A stretch of DNA of 64,000 nt from an uncultured Pseudoxanthomonas sp. (GTDB lineage Bacteria > Pseudomonadota > Gammaproteobacteria > Xanthomonadales > Xanthomonadaceae): positions 32,164 to 96,163 of the forward strand of contig NZ_CAMPJD010000010.1 of assembly GCF_946886695.1 (NCBI RefSeq), given 5' to 3'. Under the pieces are notes generated by a model. That model did not search any database and was not told the DNA's origin. It saw nothing but the letters and a program-made list of their open reading frames with translations. This document shows, piece after piece, positions 16,562-28,614 of this stretch; position 1 is the first letter of the stretch; each line of letters begins with the position of its first letter. The translations under genes were made by a program, and so were the position numbers.

Positions 16562-17404
16562 TCAGTCGAGCAGTGCAGGCGTCAGCAATGCGGTCGGTGC
16601 GGGAACGAAAACCGTCGCATCCCCGAACTCCGGCCAGCCCGCACGCAACGCCGCCATCACCGACGGAGCTTCGTCATGGGCCTCGAGCAGCCAGGCCGCG
16701 AACTGCTGGCACGGCACGTCGGCCGCGGGACGGCACAGGAGCGGACCCGGCGGGATGGGCTCCGAGCGCCACAGCTCGACCACGCCGGTCGGGCGTTCGG
16801 CGTCGTAGACATCGGCGGCGAGTGCGGCGACGTCGGCCTTGCCGGACGCGACCGCTTGCAGTGCGGCCGCATGCGAGCCGGCATAGGCAAGGTGGGCGAA
16901 GGCCGTTATCGGTTCCAGACCGCGTCGGCGCAGTTCGCGCACCGGGACGAACCCACCCGACGCAGAATCTTTCCCAACAAGCACCAACCGCAGGTTGCTC
17001 GCCTGCCGTTCCAGTTCGCCCGCCCCCTTCAGGCCCCCGCGCGCGATCAGTACCGCGCGGTAGCGGTCCGCCTGCAGTGCAGGCACCTGCGGAACAGGCA
17101 GCGTAGTCAGGGGCTCGGCCCCACGACGCGCTTGCAGGTAGCCATGCAGATTGGGCACGGCGACGTCGGCCTCGCCACGACGCAACGCCTCGATCAATGC
17201 GGTCGGCGAGGCAAACAGGCGCACCTGCACAGGATGCCGCGCGCGCAGCCCCAGGTAATCGGCCAGCGGCTGGATGGCCGCAGCGCGGTCGCGTTGCGGA
17301 TAAGCGTAAGTCGCGATCACCCAGGGGCGCGGCGGTGTCTTCTGGGCCCAAGCGGGGGAGACGGACAGCAGCGACAAGACGACGAAAAGGAAGGCGCGGG
17401 TCAT
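16562..17404 (-). CDS. PhnD-like periplasmic binding protein, orphan
   Basis: 280 residues with a signal peptide (MTRAFLFVVLSLLSVSPAWA). The mature protein follows the phosphate/phosphite/phosphonate-binding (PhnD/SsuA-like) pattern: WVIATYAYPQRDRAAAIQPLADYL near the start, ALIEALRRGEADVAVPNLHGYL, and GSHAAALQAVASGKADVAALAADVYD. No ABC permease or ATPase gene adjoins. It begins 7 bases after the ilvD stop, so it is probably read from the ilvD transcript, with the TPP riboswitch of thiC following it. Ligand unknown; it could bind a small anion or act in sensing rather than transport. Confidence 0.8.
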   Translation of the reverse strand: MTRAFLFVVLSLLSVSPAWAQKTPPRPWVIATYAYPQRDRAAAIQPLADYLGLRARHPVQVRLFASPTALIEALRRGEADVAVPNLHGYLQARRGAEPLTTLPVPQVPALQADRYRAVLIARGGLKGAGELERQASNLRLVLVGKDSASGGFVPVRELRRRGLEPITAFAHLAYAGSHAAALQAVASGKADVAALAADVYDAERPTGVVELWRSEPIPPGPLLCRPAADVPCQQFAAWLLEAHDEAPSVMAALRAGWPEFGDATVFVPAPTALLTPALLD

Positions 17405-17411
17405 CCCGCTA

Positions 17412-19253
17412 TCAAACACCATCGAGCAGTTGCTTGTCGCGTACCGCGCCCTTGTCGGCACTGGTCGCGAGCAACGCGTAAGCCTTCAATGCCGTGCTGA
17501 CCTTGCGCGTCCGCGGCCGCGCGGGCTTCCAGCCCTTCGCGTCCTGCTCGGCGCGACGTGCCGACAGCTCATTGTCGGACACCAGCAACGCGATGGCGCG
17601 TTGCGGGATGTCGATGCGGATGCGGTCGCCATCGCGCACCAGGCCGATCGCGCCGCCCGCGGCCGCTTCCGGCGACGCATGCCCGATAGACAGCCCAGAG
17701 GTTCCGCCGGAGAAGCGTCCGTCGGTCAGCAGCGCGCACTGCTTCCCGAGCCCTTTCGATTTCAGGTAGCTAGTGGGGTACAGCATTTCCTGCATGCCGG
17801 GCCCGCCCTTGGGACCTTCGTAGCGGATTACGACGACATCGCCGGACTTCACTTCATCGCCGAGGATGCCGGCCACCGCCGCATCTTGGCTTTCGAACAC
17901 CCGCGCCGTGCCTTCGAACACGTGGATCGACTCATCCACGCCCGCCGTCTTCACCACGCAGCCGTCACGCGCGATGTTGCCGTAGAGCACGGCCAACCCG
18001 CCTTCCTGCGAGAACGCGTGCTCGACGCTGCGGATGCAGCCTTCCGCGCGATCGGTGTCCAGCGATGGCCAGCGCGTGGCCTGGCTGAAGGCGACCTGGG
18101 TGGTGATGCCGGCCGGCCCGGCCTTGTAGAACGTGGCGACGGATTCGTCGTGGTTGGTTGCGACATCCCACTTCGCGATCGCGTCGCCCAGCGTCTTTGC
18201 ATGCACGGTCGGGACCTCGGTGTGCAGCAAGCCGCCGCGTGCGAGTTCTCCGAGGATCGCCATGATGCCGCCGGCGCGGTGCACGTCTTCGATGTGGTAC
18301 TTCTGCGTGTTCGGCGCCACCTTGCACAACTGCGGCACGCGCCGCGACAGGCGGTCGATGTCGCGCATGTCGAACGCCACCTCGCCTTCCTGCGCGGCGG
18401 CGAGCAGGTGCAGGATGGTGTTGGTGGAACCGCCCATCGCGATGTCCAGCGTCATCGCATTCTCGAACGCTTCGAACGTGGCGATACCGCGTGGCAAAGC
18501 GCTGGGATCTTCCGCACCGTACCAGCGGTGGCAGAGTTCGACCGCCACGCGCCCGGCGCGCAGGAACAACTGTTCGCGATCCGCATGCGTGGCCACCACC
18601 GTACCGTTGCCCGGCAGCGACAGGCCCAGTGCTTCGGTCAGGCAGTTCATCGAGTTGGCGGTGAACATGCCGGAACACGAGCCACAGGTTGGGCAGGCAC
18701 TGCGTTCGACCGCGTCCACCTGCTCGTCGGTCGCATTCGGATCGGCCGCCAGCACCATCGCATCGACCAGGTCCAGCTTGTGCTCGGACAGTCGCGTCTT
18801 GCCGGCCTCCATCGGCCCGCCCGACACGAACACGGTGGGGATGTTCAGCCGCAGCGCGGCCATCAGCATCCCGGGTGTGATCTTGTCGCAGTTGGAGATG
18901 CAGACCAGCGCGTCGGCGCAATGCGCGTTGACCATGTACTCGACGGAGTCGGCGATGACCTCGCGCGACGGCAGCGAATACAGCATGCCGTCGTGGCCCA
19001 TCGCGATGCCGTCATCCACCGCGATGGTGTCGAACTCCTTGGCCACGCCGCCGACGCGCTCGATCTCGCGAGCCACCAGCTGGCCCAGGTCCTTGAGGTG
19101 CACATGGCCTGGGACGAACTGGGTGAAGGAGTTGGCGATGGCGACGATGGGCTTGTGGAAGTCGGCGTCCTTCATGCCGGTGGCGCGCCACAGCGCACGG
19201 GCACCGGCCATGTTGCGGCCGTGGGTGGAGGTTTTGGAGCGGTACTCGGGCAT
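17412..19253 (-). CDS. ilvD: Dihydroxy-acid dehydratase
   Basis: 613 residues from the ATG at 19251-19253, giving the usual [27 protein letters not shown] start. It removes water from 2,3-dihydroxy-isovalerate and 2,3-dihydroxy-3-methylvalerate, the third step of valine/isoleucine synthesis. Iron-sulfur ligands are seen in [12 protein letters not shown] and [18 protein letters not shown]; the [47 protein letters not shown] block near the C-terminus is diagnostic. It is divergent from the ilv leader and operon, about 150 bases away, so both share one regulatory region. Confidence 0.98.
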   Translation of the reverse strand: MPEYRSKTSTHGRNMAGARALWRATGMKDADFHKPIVAIANSFTQFVPGHVHLKDLGQLVAREIERVGGVAKEFDTIAVDDGIAMGHDGMLYSLPSREVIADSVEYMVNAHCADALVCISNCDKITPGMLMAALRLNIPTVFVSGGPMEAGKTRLSEHKLDLVDAMVLAADPNATDEQVDAVERSACPTCGSCSGMFTANSMNCLTEALGLSLPGNGTVVATHADREQLFLRAGRVAVELCHRWYGAEDPSALPRGIATFEAFENAMTLDIAMGGSTNTILHLLAAAQEGEVAFDMRDIDRLSRRVPQLCKVAPNTQKYHIEDVHRAGGIMAILGELARGGLLHTEVPTVHAKTLGDAIAKWDVATNHDESVATFYKAGPAGITTQVAFSQATRWPSLDTDRAEGCIRSVEHAFSQEGGLAVLYGNIARDGCVVKTAGVDESIHVFEGTARVFESQDAAVAGILGDEVKSGDVVVIRYEGPKGGPGMQEMLYPTSYLKSKGLGKQCALLTDGRFSGGTSGLSIGHASPEAAAGGAIGLVRDGDRIRIDIPQRAIALLVSDNELSARRAEQDAKGWKPARPRTRKVSTALKAYALLATSADKGAVRDKQLLDGV

Positions 19254-19369
19254 GAAATCCAGCAGTGCGGCGATGACGTGGGAAGCCTTGATTCTGCTGC
19301 GTTTCCACGGTTTCAGTTGCAACCATATCGACTGAAATCATCCGATCGTCGCAAAGGCGGGAAAAGCGC

Positions 19370-19375
19370 TTGACA
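19370..19375 (+). promoter_or_regulatory. Possible -35 element of the ilv operon
   Basis: A perfect TTGACA stands 30 bases before the leader peptide ATG. The expected -10 position (about 19391-19398) has only a weak match, so the start site is not fixed. Confidence 0.4.
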
Positions 19376-19405
19376 CGCTTCGGAGCGGCATGTTTCCCTT
19401 GCCGC

Positions 19406-19519
19406 ATGTTGCAGCGCCACACGCCCACGACGACTGACCTCACCGCACCCGCTGCGGCGTCCTTCCTCGTACTCGTCCTTATTACCTCGCCCACAACTGC
19501 GGGACGGACCGGCGCGTAA
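19406..19519 (+). CDS. ilvL: ilv operon leader peptide
   Basis: A 37-codon reading frame from the ATG at 19406 to TAA at 19517-19519. Codons 20-26 read Phe-Leu-Val-Leu-Val-Leu-Ile, a cluster of the three branched-chain amino acids made by the operon. It stops 23 bases before a strong terminator, and ilvC follows. This is the structure of an attenuator: when charged Leu, Val or Ile tRNA is scarce the ribosome stalls on these codons and prevents the terminator. No clear ribosome binding site is seen, so it may be read from a leaderless or very short 5' end. Confidence 0.8.
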   Translation: MLQRHTPTTTDLTAPAAASFLVLVLITSPTTAGRTGA

Positions 19520-19542
19520 GCAACAGACAACGCCAGATTCGC

Positions 19543-19575
19543 AAAACCCCGCACTGAGAAGTGCGGGGTTTTTTG
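19543..19575 (+). terminator. Attenuator terminator of the ilv operon
   Basis: CCCCGCACT (19547-19555) pairs with AGTGCGGGG (19560-19568) across a GAGA loop, flanked by AAAA before and six T after. It lies between the leader peptide and ilvC, so transcription of the operon must read through it under amino acid shortage. Confidence 0.92.
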
Positions 19576-19620
19576 TTTAAGAGCCTTTCCCTTCACCTCA
19601 ACCTCCAGGAATCCCGCTCC

Positions 19621-20628
19621 ATGACCACCGCCAACGCTCTCCCGCAACCCAAGATCGCCGTCGTCGGCTACGGCAGCCAGGGCCGCGCGCACGCGCTGAA
19701 CCTGCGCGATTCGGGCTTCGACGTCACCGTCGGCCTGCGCCCGGGCGGCCCGACCGAAGCCAAGGCGCAGGCCGACGGCTTCGTGGTGAAAGCGGTCGCC
19801 GACGCGGTGAAGGACGCCGACCTGGTCGCGGTGCTGACCCCGGACATGGTGCAGAAGAAGCTCTACGCCGACGTGCTGGCGCCGAACATGAAGCAGGGCG
19901 CCGTACTGTTGTTCGCACACGGCCTCAACGTCCACTTCGGCATGATCGAGCCGCGCGCCGACCTGGACGTGGTGCTGGTGGCGCCGAAGGGCCCGGGCGC
20001 GCTGGTGCGCCGCGAGTACGAGATCGGCCGCGGCGTGCCCTGCATCTACGCCGTGCACCAGGACAAGAGCGGCAAGGCCGAGCAGTTCGCGCTGGCCTAC
20101 GCCGGCGGCCTGGGCGGCGCACGCGCCAACATCATCAAGACCACCTTCAAGGAAGAAACCGAGACCGATCTGTTCGGCGAGCAGGCCGTGCTGTGCGGCG
20201 GCGCCTCGTCGCTGGTGCAGGCCGGCTTCGAGACGCTGGTAGAAGCCGGCTACCAGCCGGAGATCGCCTACTACGAAGTGCTGCACGAACTGAAGCTGAT
20301 CGTCGACCTGTTCTACGAAGGCGGCATCACCCGCATGCTGGAATTCATCTCCGAGACCGCGCAATACGGCGACTTCGTCAGCGGCCCGCGCGTCATCGAT
20401 GCCTCGGTCAAGGCGCGCATGAAGGACGTGCTGACCGACATCCAGAACGGCACCTTCACCCGCAACTGGCAGGCCGAGTACGACGCCGGACTGCCGAACT
20501 ACAAGAAGTTCCAGCAAGCCGACAAGGACCACCCGATCGAGAAGGTCGGCAAGGAACTGCGCGCGAAGATGGTGTGGCTGCAGGCCAATGCCGCGCAACC
20601 CGATACAGACGAGCAGGCCGCCGCATGA
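19621..20628 (+). CDS. ilvC: Ketol-acid reductoisomerase (class I)
   Basis: 335 residues from the ATG at 19621; AGGAA lies 12 bases upstream. It carries out the NADPH-dependent alkyl shift and reduction of acetolactate or acetohydroxybutyrate, step two of valine/isoleucine synthesis. [22 protein letters not shown] is the nucleotide-binding loop; APKGPG, and [11 protein letters not shown] with [17 protein letters not shown], hold the acidic residues that bind magnesium. The length fits the short class I form. The stop overlaps the ilvG start (ATGA). Confidence 0.98.
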   Translation: MTTANALPQPKIAVVGYGSQGRAHALNLRDSGFDVTVGLRPGGPTEAKAQADGFVVKAVADAVKDADLVAVLTPDMVQKKLYADVLAPNMKQGAVLLFAHGLNVHFGMIEPRADLDVVLVAPKGPGALVRREYEIGRGVPCIYAVHQDKSGKAEQFALAYAGGLGGARANIIKTTFKEETETDLFGEQAVLCGGASSLVQAGFETLVEAGYQPEIAYYEVLHELKLIVDLFYEGGITRMLEFISETAQYGDFVSGPRVIDASVKARMKDVLTDIQNGTFTRNWQAEYDAGLPNYKKFQQADKDHPIEKVGKELRAKMVWLQANAAQPDTDEQAAA

Positions 20629-22373
20629 ACGCCGCCGCGGCCACTGCCCCACGCAATGGCGCCCGCTGGCTGGCCCACGCCCTGGAAGCCGAGGGCGTGG
20701 ACACGCTGTTCGGCTATCCCGGCGGCACCATCATGCCGTTCTACGACGCGCTGGTGGATTCCAACCTCAAGCACATCCTGGTGCGGCATGAGCAGGGCGC
20801 GGCACTGGCCGCGAACGGGTATGCGCGCGCCAGCGGCAAGGTTGGCGTGTGCGTGGCCACCTCCGGCCCCGGCGCGTCCAACCTGGTAACCGGCATCGCC
20901 GATGCGATGCTGGACTCGGTGCCGATGGTCTGCCTGACCGGCCAGGTCGCCACCACGCTGATGGGCACGGACGCGTTCCAGGAACTGGACGTGTTCGGCC
21001 TGACGCTGCCGATCGTGAAGCACAGCTTCGTCGCCCGGCGCGTGGACGACCTGCCGGAGATGGTGCGCGAAGCCTTCCGCATCGCGCGCGAAGGCCGTCC
21101 CGGTCCGGTGCTGATCGACCTGCCGAAGGACGTGCAGATGAGCGATGCATCGCACTTGCCTGACCACGTGCCGGCCAGCGTCGATCCCCTGCCGGCGCCC
21201 GATGACGCCAGGCTGGCCGATGCGCTGGCGGCCATCGCCGGTGCCGAGAAACCGTTGATCTACGGCGGTGGCGGCATCGGCATCGCCGATGCGGTCGATG
21301 CCTTCCGACAGTTCGTCGACGCGACGAAGATCCCCACCGTGCTGACCCTGCGCGGCCTGGGCGCCCTGCCCGCCAGCCACCCGCATTACCTGGGCATGCT
21401 GGGCATGCACGGCACGCGCGCGGCCAACATGGCCACGCAGGAATGCGACCTGCTGATCGTGGTCGGCGCGCGCTTCGACGACCGCGCCACCGGCAAGCTG
21501 GCCGAGTTCGCCCCGTTCGCCCGCGTGTTGCACGTGGACGCCGATGCCTACGAGATCGGCAAGCTGCGCACCGCCGACATCGCGGTGCCCGGCGATGTCG
21601 CCACCAGCCTGAAAGCGCTGACGGCGGCGCGCAGCACCTGCGACGAATGGCGCAAGCACTGCCTGGGCAACCGCGAGCGCTTCGGCTTCCGTTACGACGC
21701 GCCCGGCACCGACATCTATGCACCCGGCCTGCTGAAGCGGCTGAGCGAAGTCGCGCCGGCCGACGCGATCGTCGCGTGCGACGTGGGCCAGCACCAGATG
21801 TGGGTGGCGCAGCACTGCAAGTTCACCCACCCGCGCAACCACCTGACCAGCGGCGCGCTGGGCACGATGGGCTTCGGCCTGCCGGCGGCGATGGGCGCGC
21901 AGTTCGCCTGTCCGGACCGCACCGTCGTCCTGGTGAACGGCGACGGCGGTTTCATGATGAACGTGCAGGAGCTGGCCACCATCGCGCGGTGCAAGCTGCC
22001 GGTGAAGATCGTGCTGATCGACAACAGCGCGCTGGGCATGGTGCGGCAGTGGCAGGAACTGTTCTTCGCCGAGCGCTACAGCGAGATCGATCTGTCCGAC
22101 AATCCGGACTTTGCCGCGCTGGCGCGCGTGTTCGGCATCCCCGCGCACCACATCAGCCTGCGTGACGAAGTCGAGGACGCCTTGGCCAACCTGCTGGCCC
22201 AGCCCGGACCCGCGTTGCTGCACGTCACCATCGACATCAAGGCCAACGTCTGGCCGCTGGTGCCGCCGAACCACGCCAACAGCTCGATGCTGGATGCCAA
22301 TCCCGCAAAGCAATCCGCCGAGCCGGCCGTCGCGGCCGACGGCCCGGAGAAGAAGAATGCGTTACCGGCTTGA
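20625..22373 (+). CDS. ilvG: Acetolactate synthase, large (catalytic) subunit
   Basis: 582 residues, start overlapping the ilvC stop (ATGA), so probably translationally coupled. It is a ThDP-dependent enzyme condensing pyruvate with pyruvate or 2-ketobutyrate. [16 protein letters not shown] and [19 protein letters not shown] give the catalytic Glu region; [12 protein letters not shown] is the central FAD-associated domain; [30 protein letters not shown] is the ThDP/magnesium motif (GDG-N). The last 30 residues are an Ala/Pro/Lys tail. The small subunit ilvM begins inside its last codons. Confidence 0.97.
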   Translation: MNAAAATAPRNGARWLAHALEAEGVDTLFGYPGGTIMPFYDALVDSNLKHILVRHEQGAALAANGYARASGKVGVCVATSGPGASNLVTGIADAMLDSVPMVCLTGQVATTLMGTDAFQELDVFGLTLPIVKHSFVARRVDDLPEMVREAFRIAREGRPGPVLIDLPKDVQMSDASHLPDHVPASVDPLPAPDDARLADALAAIAGAEKPLIYGGGGIGIADAVDAFRQFVDATKIPTVLTLRGLGALPASHPHYLGMLGMHGTRAANMATQECDLLIVVGARFDDRATGKLAEFAPFARVLHVDADAYEIGKLRTADIAVPGDVATSLKALTAARSTCDEWRKHCLGNRERFGFRYDAPGTDIYAPGLLKRLSEVAPADAIVACDVGQHQMWVAQHCKFTHPRNHLTSGALGTMGFGLPAAMGAQFACPDRTVVLVNGDGGFMMNVQELATIARCKLPVKIVLIDNSALGMVRQWQELFFAERYSEIDLSDNPDFAALARVFGIPAHHISLRDEVEDALANLLAQPGPALLHVTIDIKANVWPLVPPNHANSSMLDANPAKQSAEPAVAADGPEKKNALPA

Positions 22374-22629
22374 ACTCAAGCTCAAACCTGCCGAGGGCGC
22401 ACTGGTGCGCGTGCTGGGCATGATCGAGCGCCGCGGTTTCCCGCCCCATGCGGTCCATGCCACCCACGACAGCGAAGGCTATTGGGCGCTGGCGCTGGTG
22501 ATCGACAGTACCCGCGCACCGGAGACCCTGCGCCAGCAACTGCTGAAGATCTACGATGTCGAGGAACTGTCCTTCAGTGCCGTGCAGGAACTGAGCAGGG
22601 ATCGTCGCCACCAGGACCGCGCCGCATGA
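22357..22629 (+). CDS. ilvM: Acetolactate synthase small (regulatory) subunit, ACT domain
   Basis: 90 residues, starting 17 bases before the ilvG stop. [35 protein letters not shown] is a single ACT-type domain, where amino acid feedback ligands bind; GYWALALVIDSTRAPETLRQQLLKIYDVEELSF completes the fold. It is the short ilvM form rather than the longer ilvH/ilvN. An AAGAAGAA purine stretch precedes the ATG. The overlap means it is made in step with IlvG. Confidence 0.9.
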   Translation: MRYRLELKLKPAEGALVRVLGMIERRGFPPHAVHATHDSEGYWALALVIDSTRAPETLRQQLLKIYDVEELSFSAVQELSRDRRHQDRAA

Positions 22630-22701
22630 AGGCCACACCCGCCAACGCGGACGTCGTGGTTCGGAGGCGTCTTCTTCGACATCAGCCGCACCCGTGCCGC
22701 G

Positions 22702-23834
22702 ATGCCTGACGCCGGCCGCGCCACCGCCAGCACCGACCCCGACGTAGGCGACGTCGTCGTCACCGTGGCCGACGTGCTGGCGGCGCAGGCGCGGCTGCGT
22801 CGTTACCTGCCGCCGACGCCGATGCACCACGCCGAACGCTTCGGCGTGATGCTGAAACTGGAAAACCTGCAGCGCACCGGGTCGTACAAGGTCCGCGGCG
22901 CCCTGAATGCGCTGCTGGCAGCGCGCGAGCGTGGCGACCATCGTCCGGTCATCGCCGCCTCCGCCGGCAACCATGCGCAAGGCCTGGCCTGGGCCGCTTA
23001 CCGCCTGGGCGTGCAGGCCATCACGGTGATGCCGCACGGTGCACCGGAGACCAAGATTGCCGGCGTCGCGCACTGGGGCGCCACGGTGCGCCAGCACGGC
23101 AACAGCTACGACGAAGCCTTCGCCTTCGCCAAGGAACTCGCGGAACAGAACGGCTACCGCTTCCTGTCCGCCTTCGACGACCCCGACGTGATCGCCGGCC
23201 AGGGCACGGTCGGCATCGAGATCGCCCCCTTCACGCCCGACGTCGTCATCGTCCCGATCGGCGGCGGCGGCCTGGCATCGGGCGTCGCGCTGGCGCTGAA
23301 GTCGCAAGGCGTGCGCGTGGTCGGCGCGCAGGTCGAAGGCGTCGATTCGATGATCCGCGCCATGAAGGGTGATGTCTCGCCGGTCGACCCGGTCGCCTCG
23401 CTGGCCGACGGCGTGCGGGTGAAGGTGCCGGGCTTCATCACCCGCCGCCTGTGCACGCAGTTGCTCGACGACGTGGTCACCGTGCGCGAAGCCGAACTGC
23501 GCGAAACGCTGGTCCGGCTGGCGCTGGAAGAGCACCTGATCGCCGAGGGCGCCGGTGCACTGGCGCTGGCCGCTGGTCGCCGCGTGGCTGGAAAACGCAA
23601 GTGCGCCGTCGTCTCGGGCGGTAACATCGACGCCACGGTACTCGCGCAACTGCTGTCCGACGTGCGCCCCCGTCCGCCGCGCAAGCCGCGCCGACGCACC
23701 GTGGAGGGCGAACCCTCGCTTGCCCACGGCCGCGCCACGCCGCGCGCGGCCACGCCCCGACCCCCCATCAAGACCGGCGCGCGCCGTACTCCGGCCACCG
23801 CCCTGGAAACAGAAGTACACGAGGAAACCATCTG

Positions 23835-23838
<4 letters not shown>
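22702..23838 (+). CDS. ilvA: Threonine dehydratase (threonine ammonia-lyase), catalytic domain only
   Basis: 378 residues. It is a PLP enzyme turning threonine into 2-ketobutyrate for isoleucine. [21 protein letters not shown] contains the PLP lysine (SYKVRGA); [17 protein letters not shown] binds the phosphate; [19 protein letters not shown] is the glycine loop. About residues 325-378 are a Pro/Arg-rich tail ([24 protein letters not shown]) where biosynthetic IlvA has its regulatory ACT domains, so isoleucine feedback of this protein is doubtful. The core resembles the short TdcB-like form. The ribosome binding site before 22702 is weak. Confidence 0.92.
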
Positions 23839-25388
<1,550 letters not shown>

Positions 25389-25513
25389 GAACCTTCCACC
25401 GTCATTCCGGCTTGACCAGCCATTCGGCTGTTAAAGCCGCCGGGATAACGACCCTAGACGGATAGGATCGCCCTGATCGACACACCATTTAAAAGCATCA
25501 CTGGACCCCCCGC

Positions 25514-26935
25514 ATGACCGCACCACGCACCCTCTTTGACAAACTGTGGGACGCCCACGTCGTCGTCCCCGAGACCGATGCGGCCCCCGCCGTGCTGTAC
25601 ATCGACCTGCACCTGATCCACGAGGTCACCTCGCCGCAGGCCTTCACGGAGCTGGCTGCGCGTGGCCTCTCGCCGCGCCGCCCGGACCGCACCAAGGCGA
25701 CGATGGACCACTCCACGCCGACCCTGCCGGCTGGCCCGGACGGGAAGCTGCCGTACTACACGCAGGCCGCAGAAACGCAGGTGGACACGCTGGCACGCAA
25801 CTGCGCGCAGCACGGCATCGAGCTGTTCGACATGGCCTCGCCCAACCGCGGCATCGTCCATGTGATCGCGCCGGAACAGGGCTTCACCCTGCCTGGCATG
25901 ACCATCGTCTGCGGCGACAGCCACACCAGCACGCATGGGGCGTTCGGCTCGCTGGCCTTCGGCATCGGCACCAGCGAAGTCGGCCACGTGCTGGCCACGC
26001 AATGCCTGCTGCAGCGCAAGCCGAAGACGATGGCCATCACCGTCGACGGCGCGCTGGCGCCGGGTGTCGGTGCGAAGGACATCGTGTTGCACGTCATCGG
26101 CGTGATCGGCGTCAACGGCGGCACCGGCCATGTCATCGAGTTCCGTGGCAGCGCCATCGAGGCGCTGGACATGGAGCAGCGCATGACCCTGTGCAACATG
26201 TCGATCGAAGCCGGCGCCCGCGCCGGCATGGTGGCGCCGGACCAGACCACGTTCGACTGGGTCGCGCGCACGCCGCGTGGTCCGAAGGGGGATGCGTTCG
26301 ACACGGCCGTGGCGTACTGGACCACGCTGCGCAGCGAGGACGGCGCCACGTTCGATGCCGAGGTACGCATCGACGCCGCCGACATCCGCCCGACGTTGAC
26401 CTGGGGTACGCATCCGGGCACCGCGATCGCGGTGGATGCGTTGATTCCGGCGCCGGCGGATGCGGCCGCGCAGAAAGGCCTGGACTACATGCACCTGAGT
26501 GCAGGCCACACGCTGGAAGGCACGCCGGTCGACGTGGTGTTCGTCGGTTCGTGCACGAACGGCCGCCTGCGCGACATGCGCGAAGTGGCGCAGGTGCTGC
26601 GCGGCCGCAAGATCGCGACGGGCGTGCGCATGCTGGTCGTGCCGGGCTCGGAGATCGTCAAGCGCCAAGCCGAGGCCGAAGGTATCGACGCCATCGTGCG
26701 CGAAGCCGGCGCGGAATGGCGCGAACCCGGCTGCTCGATGTGCATCGCGATGAACGGCGACCTGGTCGCGCCGGGCCAGCTGGCCGTGAGCACCAGCAAC
26801 CGCAACTTCGAAGGCCGGCAGGGTCCCGGCGCGCGCACGCTGCTGGCCTCGCCGCTGACTGCGGCGTGGGCGGCGGTGAACGGACGCGTCAGCGATCCGC
26901 GCGATCTGTTCGGCGTGCACAAGGAGGTGGCGTGA
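25514..26935 (+). CDS. leuC: 3-isopropylmalate dehydratase large subunit
   Basis: 473 residues. It belongs to the aconitase superfamily and isomerises 2- to 3-isopropylmalate together with Leu[18 protein letters not shown] is the usual start. [31 protein letters not shown] and [24 protein letters not shown], with [11 protein letters not shown], carry the cluster-binding Cys residues. It lies 125 bases after leuA, the widest gap in the operon, and its stop overlaps the leuD start. Confidence 0.98.
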   Translation: MTAPRTLFDKLWDAHVVVPETDAAPAVLYIDLHLIHEVTSPQAFTELAARGLSPRRPDRTKATMDHSTPTLPAGPDGKLPYYTQAAETQVDTLARNCAQHGIELFDMASPNRGIVHVIAPEQGFTLPGMTIVCGDSHTSTHGAFGSLAFGIGTSEVGHVLATQCLLQRKPKTMAITVDGALAPGVGAKDIVLHVIGVIGVNGGTGHVIEFRGSAIEALDMEQRMTLCNMSIEAGARAGMVAPDQTTFDWVARTPRGPKGDAFDTAVAYWTTLRSEDGATFDAEVRIDAADIRPTLTWGTHPGTAIAVDALIPAPADAAAQKGLDYMHLSAGHTLEGTPVDVVFVGSCTNGRLRDMREVAQVLRGRKIATGVRMLVVPGSEIVKRQAEAEGIDAIVREAGAEWREPGCSMCIAMNGDLVAPGQLAVSTSNRNFEGRQGPGARTLLASPLTAAWAAVNGRVSDPRDLFGVHKEVA

Positions 26936-27516
26936 TGGCCGGCTTCAACGAGGTGCGCTCGAAGAGCTTGGTGTTGGCGCAGACCAACATCGATACCGAC
27001 CAGATCATCCCGGCACGCTTCCTGTCCACGACCGAGCGTGCCGGTCTGGGCAAGAACGCCTTCAACGACTGGCGCTGGCAGGCGGATGGTTCGCCGAACC
27101 CGGCGTTTCCGTTCAACCAGCCGGAGAACATCGGGCGCAGCATCCTGCTGGCGGGCCGCAACTTCGGCTGCGGTTCGTCGCGCGAACATGCGCCCTGGGC
27201 GCTGACCGACCTCGGCCTGCGCGCCATCGTCAGCAGCGAGATCGCCGACATCTTCCGCAACAACAGCCTGAAGAACGGCCTGGTACCGGTCGTGCTGCCG
27301 GAGGAGATCGTGCAGTCGCTGATGCAGAGGCCGGACGATGAGCTGGTGGTCGACATCGCGAGCAGGGAGTTGCGCGCGCCCGACGGCTCGGTCTTCACGT
27401 TTCCGCTAGATGCCTTCGCGCAGACCTGTCTGCTGGAAGGCGTGGACGAACTGGGCTACCTGCTGGCCCGCCACCCCGACATCGAACACTACGAGGCCAC
27501 CCGCCATGCACGCTGA
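26935..27516 (+). CDS. leuD: 3-isopropylmalate dehydratase small subunit
   Basis: 193 residues, ATG overlapping the leuC stop (TGATG), with AAGGAGGTGG just before. [19 protein letters not shown] and [49 protein letters not shown] are diagnostic of the swivelling aconitase domain. It forms the heterodimer with LeuC in the cytoplasm. Its last 11 bases overlap leuB. Confidence 0.98.
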   Translation: MAGFNEVRSKSLVLAQTNIDTDQIIPARFLSTTERAGLGKNAFNDWRWQADGSPNPAFPFNQPENIGRSILLAGRNFGCGSSREHAPWALTDLGLRAIVSSEIADIFRNNSLKNGLVPVVLPEEIVQSLMQRPDDELVVDIASRELRAPDGSVFTFPLDAFAQTCLLEGVDELGYLLARHPDIEHYEATRHAR

Positions 27517-28594
27517 CATCGCTCTCCTGCCGGGTGACGGCATCGGCCCGGAAGTCACCGCGGCTGCCGTCACCGTGCTGCGCGCACTGGCGCGCCGCCA
27601 CGGCCACACGTTCGACTTCCACGAATACGACATCGGCGGCATCGCCATCGATCGCCACGGTGAACCGCTGCCGCAGGCCACGCTGCAGGGTTGCCAGCAG
27701 GCGAATGCCGTGCTGCTGGGCGCCGTGGGCGGCCCGAAGTGGTCGGACCCGAACGCGAAGGTGCGCCCCGAGCAGGGCCTGCTGGCGCTGCGCAAGGGCC
27801 TGGGCCTGTTCGCCAACCTGCGCCCGGTGCGCCCGCATCCGGCCGCGCTGAACGCCTCGCCGATCAAGCCGCACCTGCTCACTGGCGTGGACATCGTGGT
27901 GGTGCGCGAACTGACCGGCGGCATCTACTTCGGCGAGAAGACCCGCGATGCGCGCGGCGCCAGCGACCTGTGCAGCTACAGCGTGACCGAGATCGAGCGC
28001 GTGGTGCGCAGCGCGTTCAAGCTGGCACGCCAGCGCCGCAGCTACCTGGTGTCGGTGGACAAGGCCAATGTGCTGGAAACCTCGCGCCTGTGGCGCGACG
28101 TGGCCACGCGGATCGGCCGGGAGGAATTCCCGGACGTGAAGCTGGAGCACCAACTGGTCGACTCGATGGCGATGCACCTGCTCGCGAAGCCACGCGAATA
28201 CGACGTGATCGTCACCGAGAACATGTTCGGCGACATCCTGACCGACGAGGCCTCGATGCTGGCCGGTTCGCTGGGCCTGCTGCCCTCGGCGTCGCTGGGC
28301 GATGGCAAGGTCGGCCTGTACGAGCCCATCCACGGCTCGGCGCCCGACATCGCCGGCAAGGGCATCGCCAATCCCTACGCGACCATCCTGAGCTGCGCAC
28401 TGCTGTTGCGGCATTCCCTGGGCCTGCACGAGGAAGCCGACTGCATCGAACGGGCCGTGGATGGCGCGCTCAACGCACAGGTCTTCACCAACGACCTGGC
28501 CACCGGCGGCCGTGGCGTGTCCACCCAGGCGGCGACGCAGGCCGTGCTCGAACAGATGCAGGCGCAGTGCTACGTGGCGGAACTGCGCGACTGA
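27506..28594 (+). CDS. leuB: 3-isopropylmalate dehydrogenase
   Basis: 362 residues, start inside the last codons of leuD. It oxidises and decarboxylates 3-isopropylmalate with NAD to the leucine ketoacid. [42 protein letters not shown], and [27 protein letters not shown] (NAD and magnesium site) with [19 protein letters not shown] are all present. It ends the cluster; no clear terminator follows before the convergent cyclase gene. Confidence 0.98.
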   Translation: MHADIALLPGDGIGPEVTAAAVTVLRALARRHGHTFDFHEYDIGGIAIDRHGEPLPQATLQGCQQANAVLLGAVGGPKWSDPNAKVRPEQGLLALRKGLGLFANLRPVRPHPAALNASPIKPHLLTGVDIVVVRELTGGIYFGEKTRDARGASDLCSYSVTEIERVVRSAFKLARQRRSYLVSVDKANVLETSRLWRDVATRIGREEFPDVKLEHQLVDSMAMHLLAKPREYDVIVTENMFGDILTDEASMLAGSLGLLPSASLGDGKVGLYEPIHGSAPDIAGKGIANPYATILSCALLLRHSLGLHEEADCIERAVDGALNAQVFTNDLATGGRGVSTQAATQAVLEQMQAQCYVAELRD

Positions 28595-28614
28595 GCCATG
28601 CGGCGCGACGCCCG

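Noticed and set aside
22626..22709. A 27-codon frame between ilvM and ilvA starting inside the ilvM stop
   Set aside because: Too short, no family pattern, and its codon composition (Arg/His/Pro) is not like the neighbours. The 72-base gap is more simply an untranslated link.
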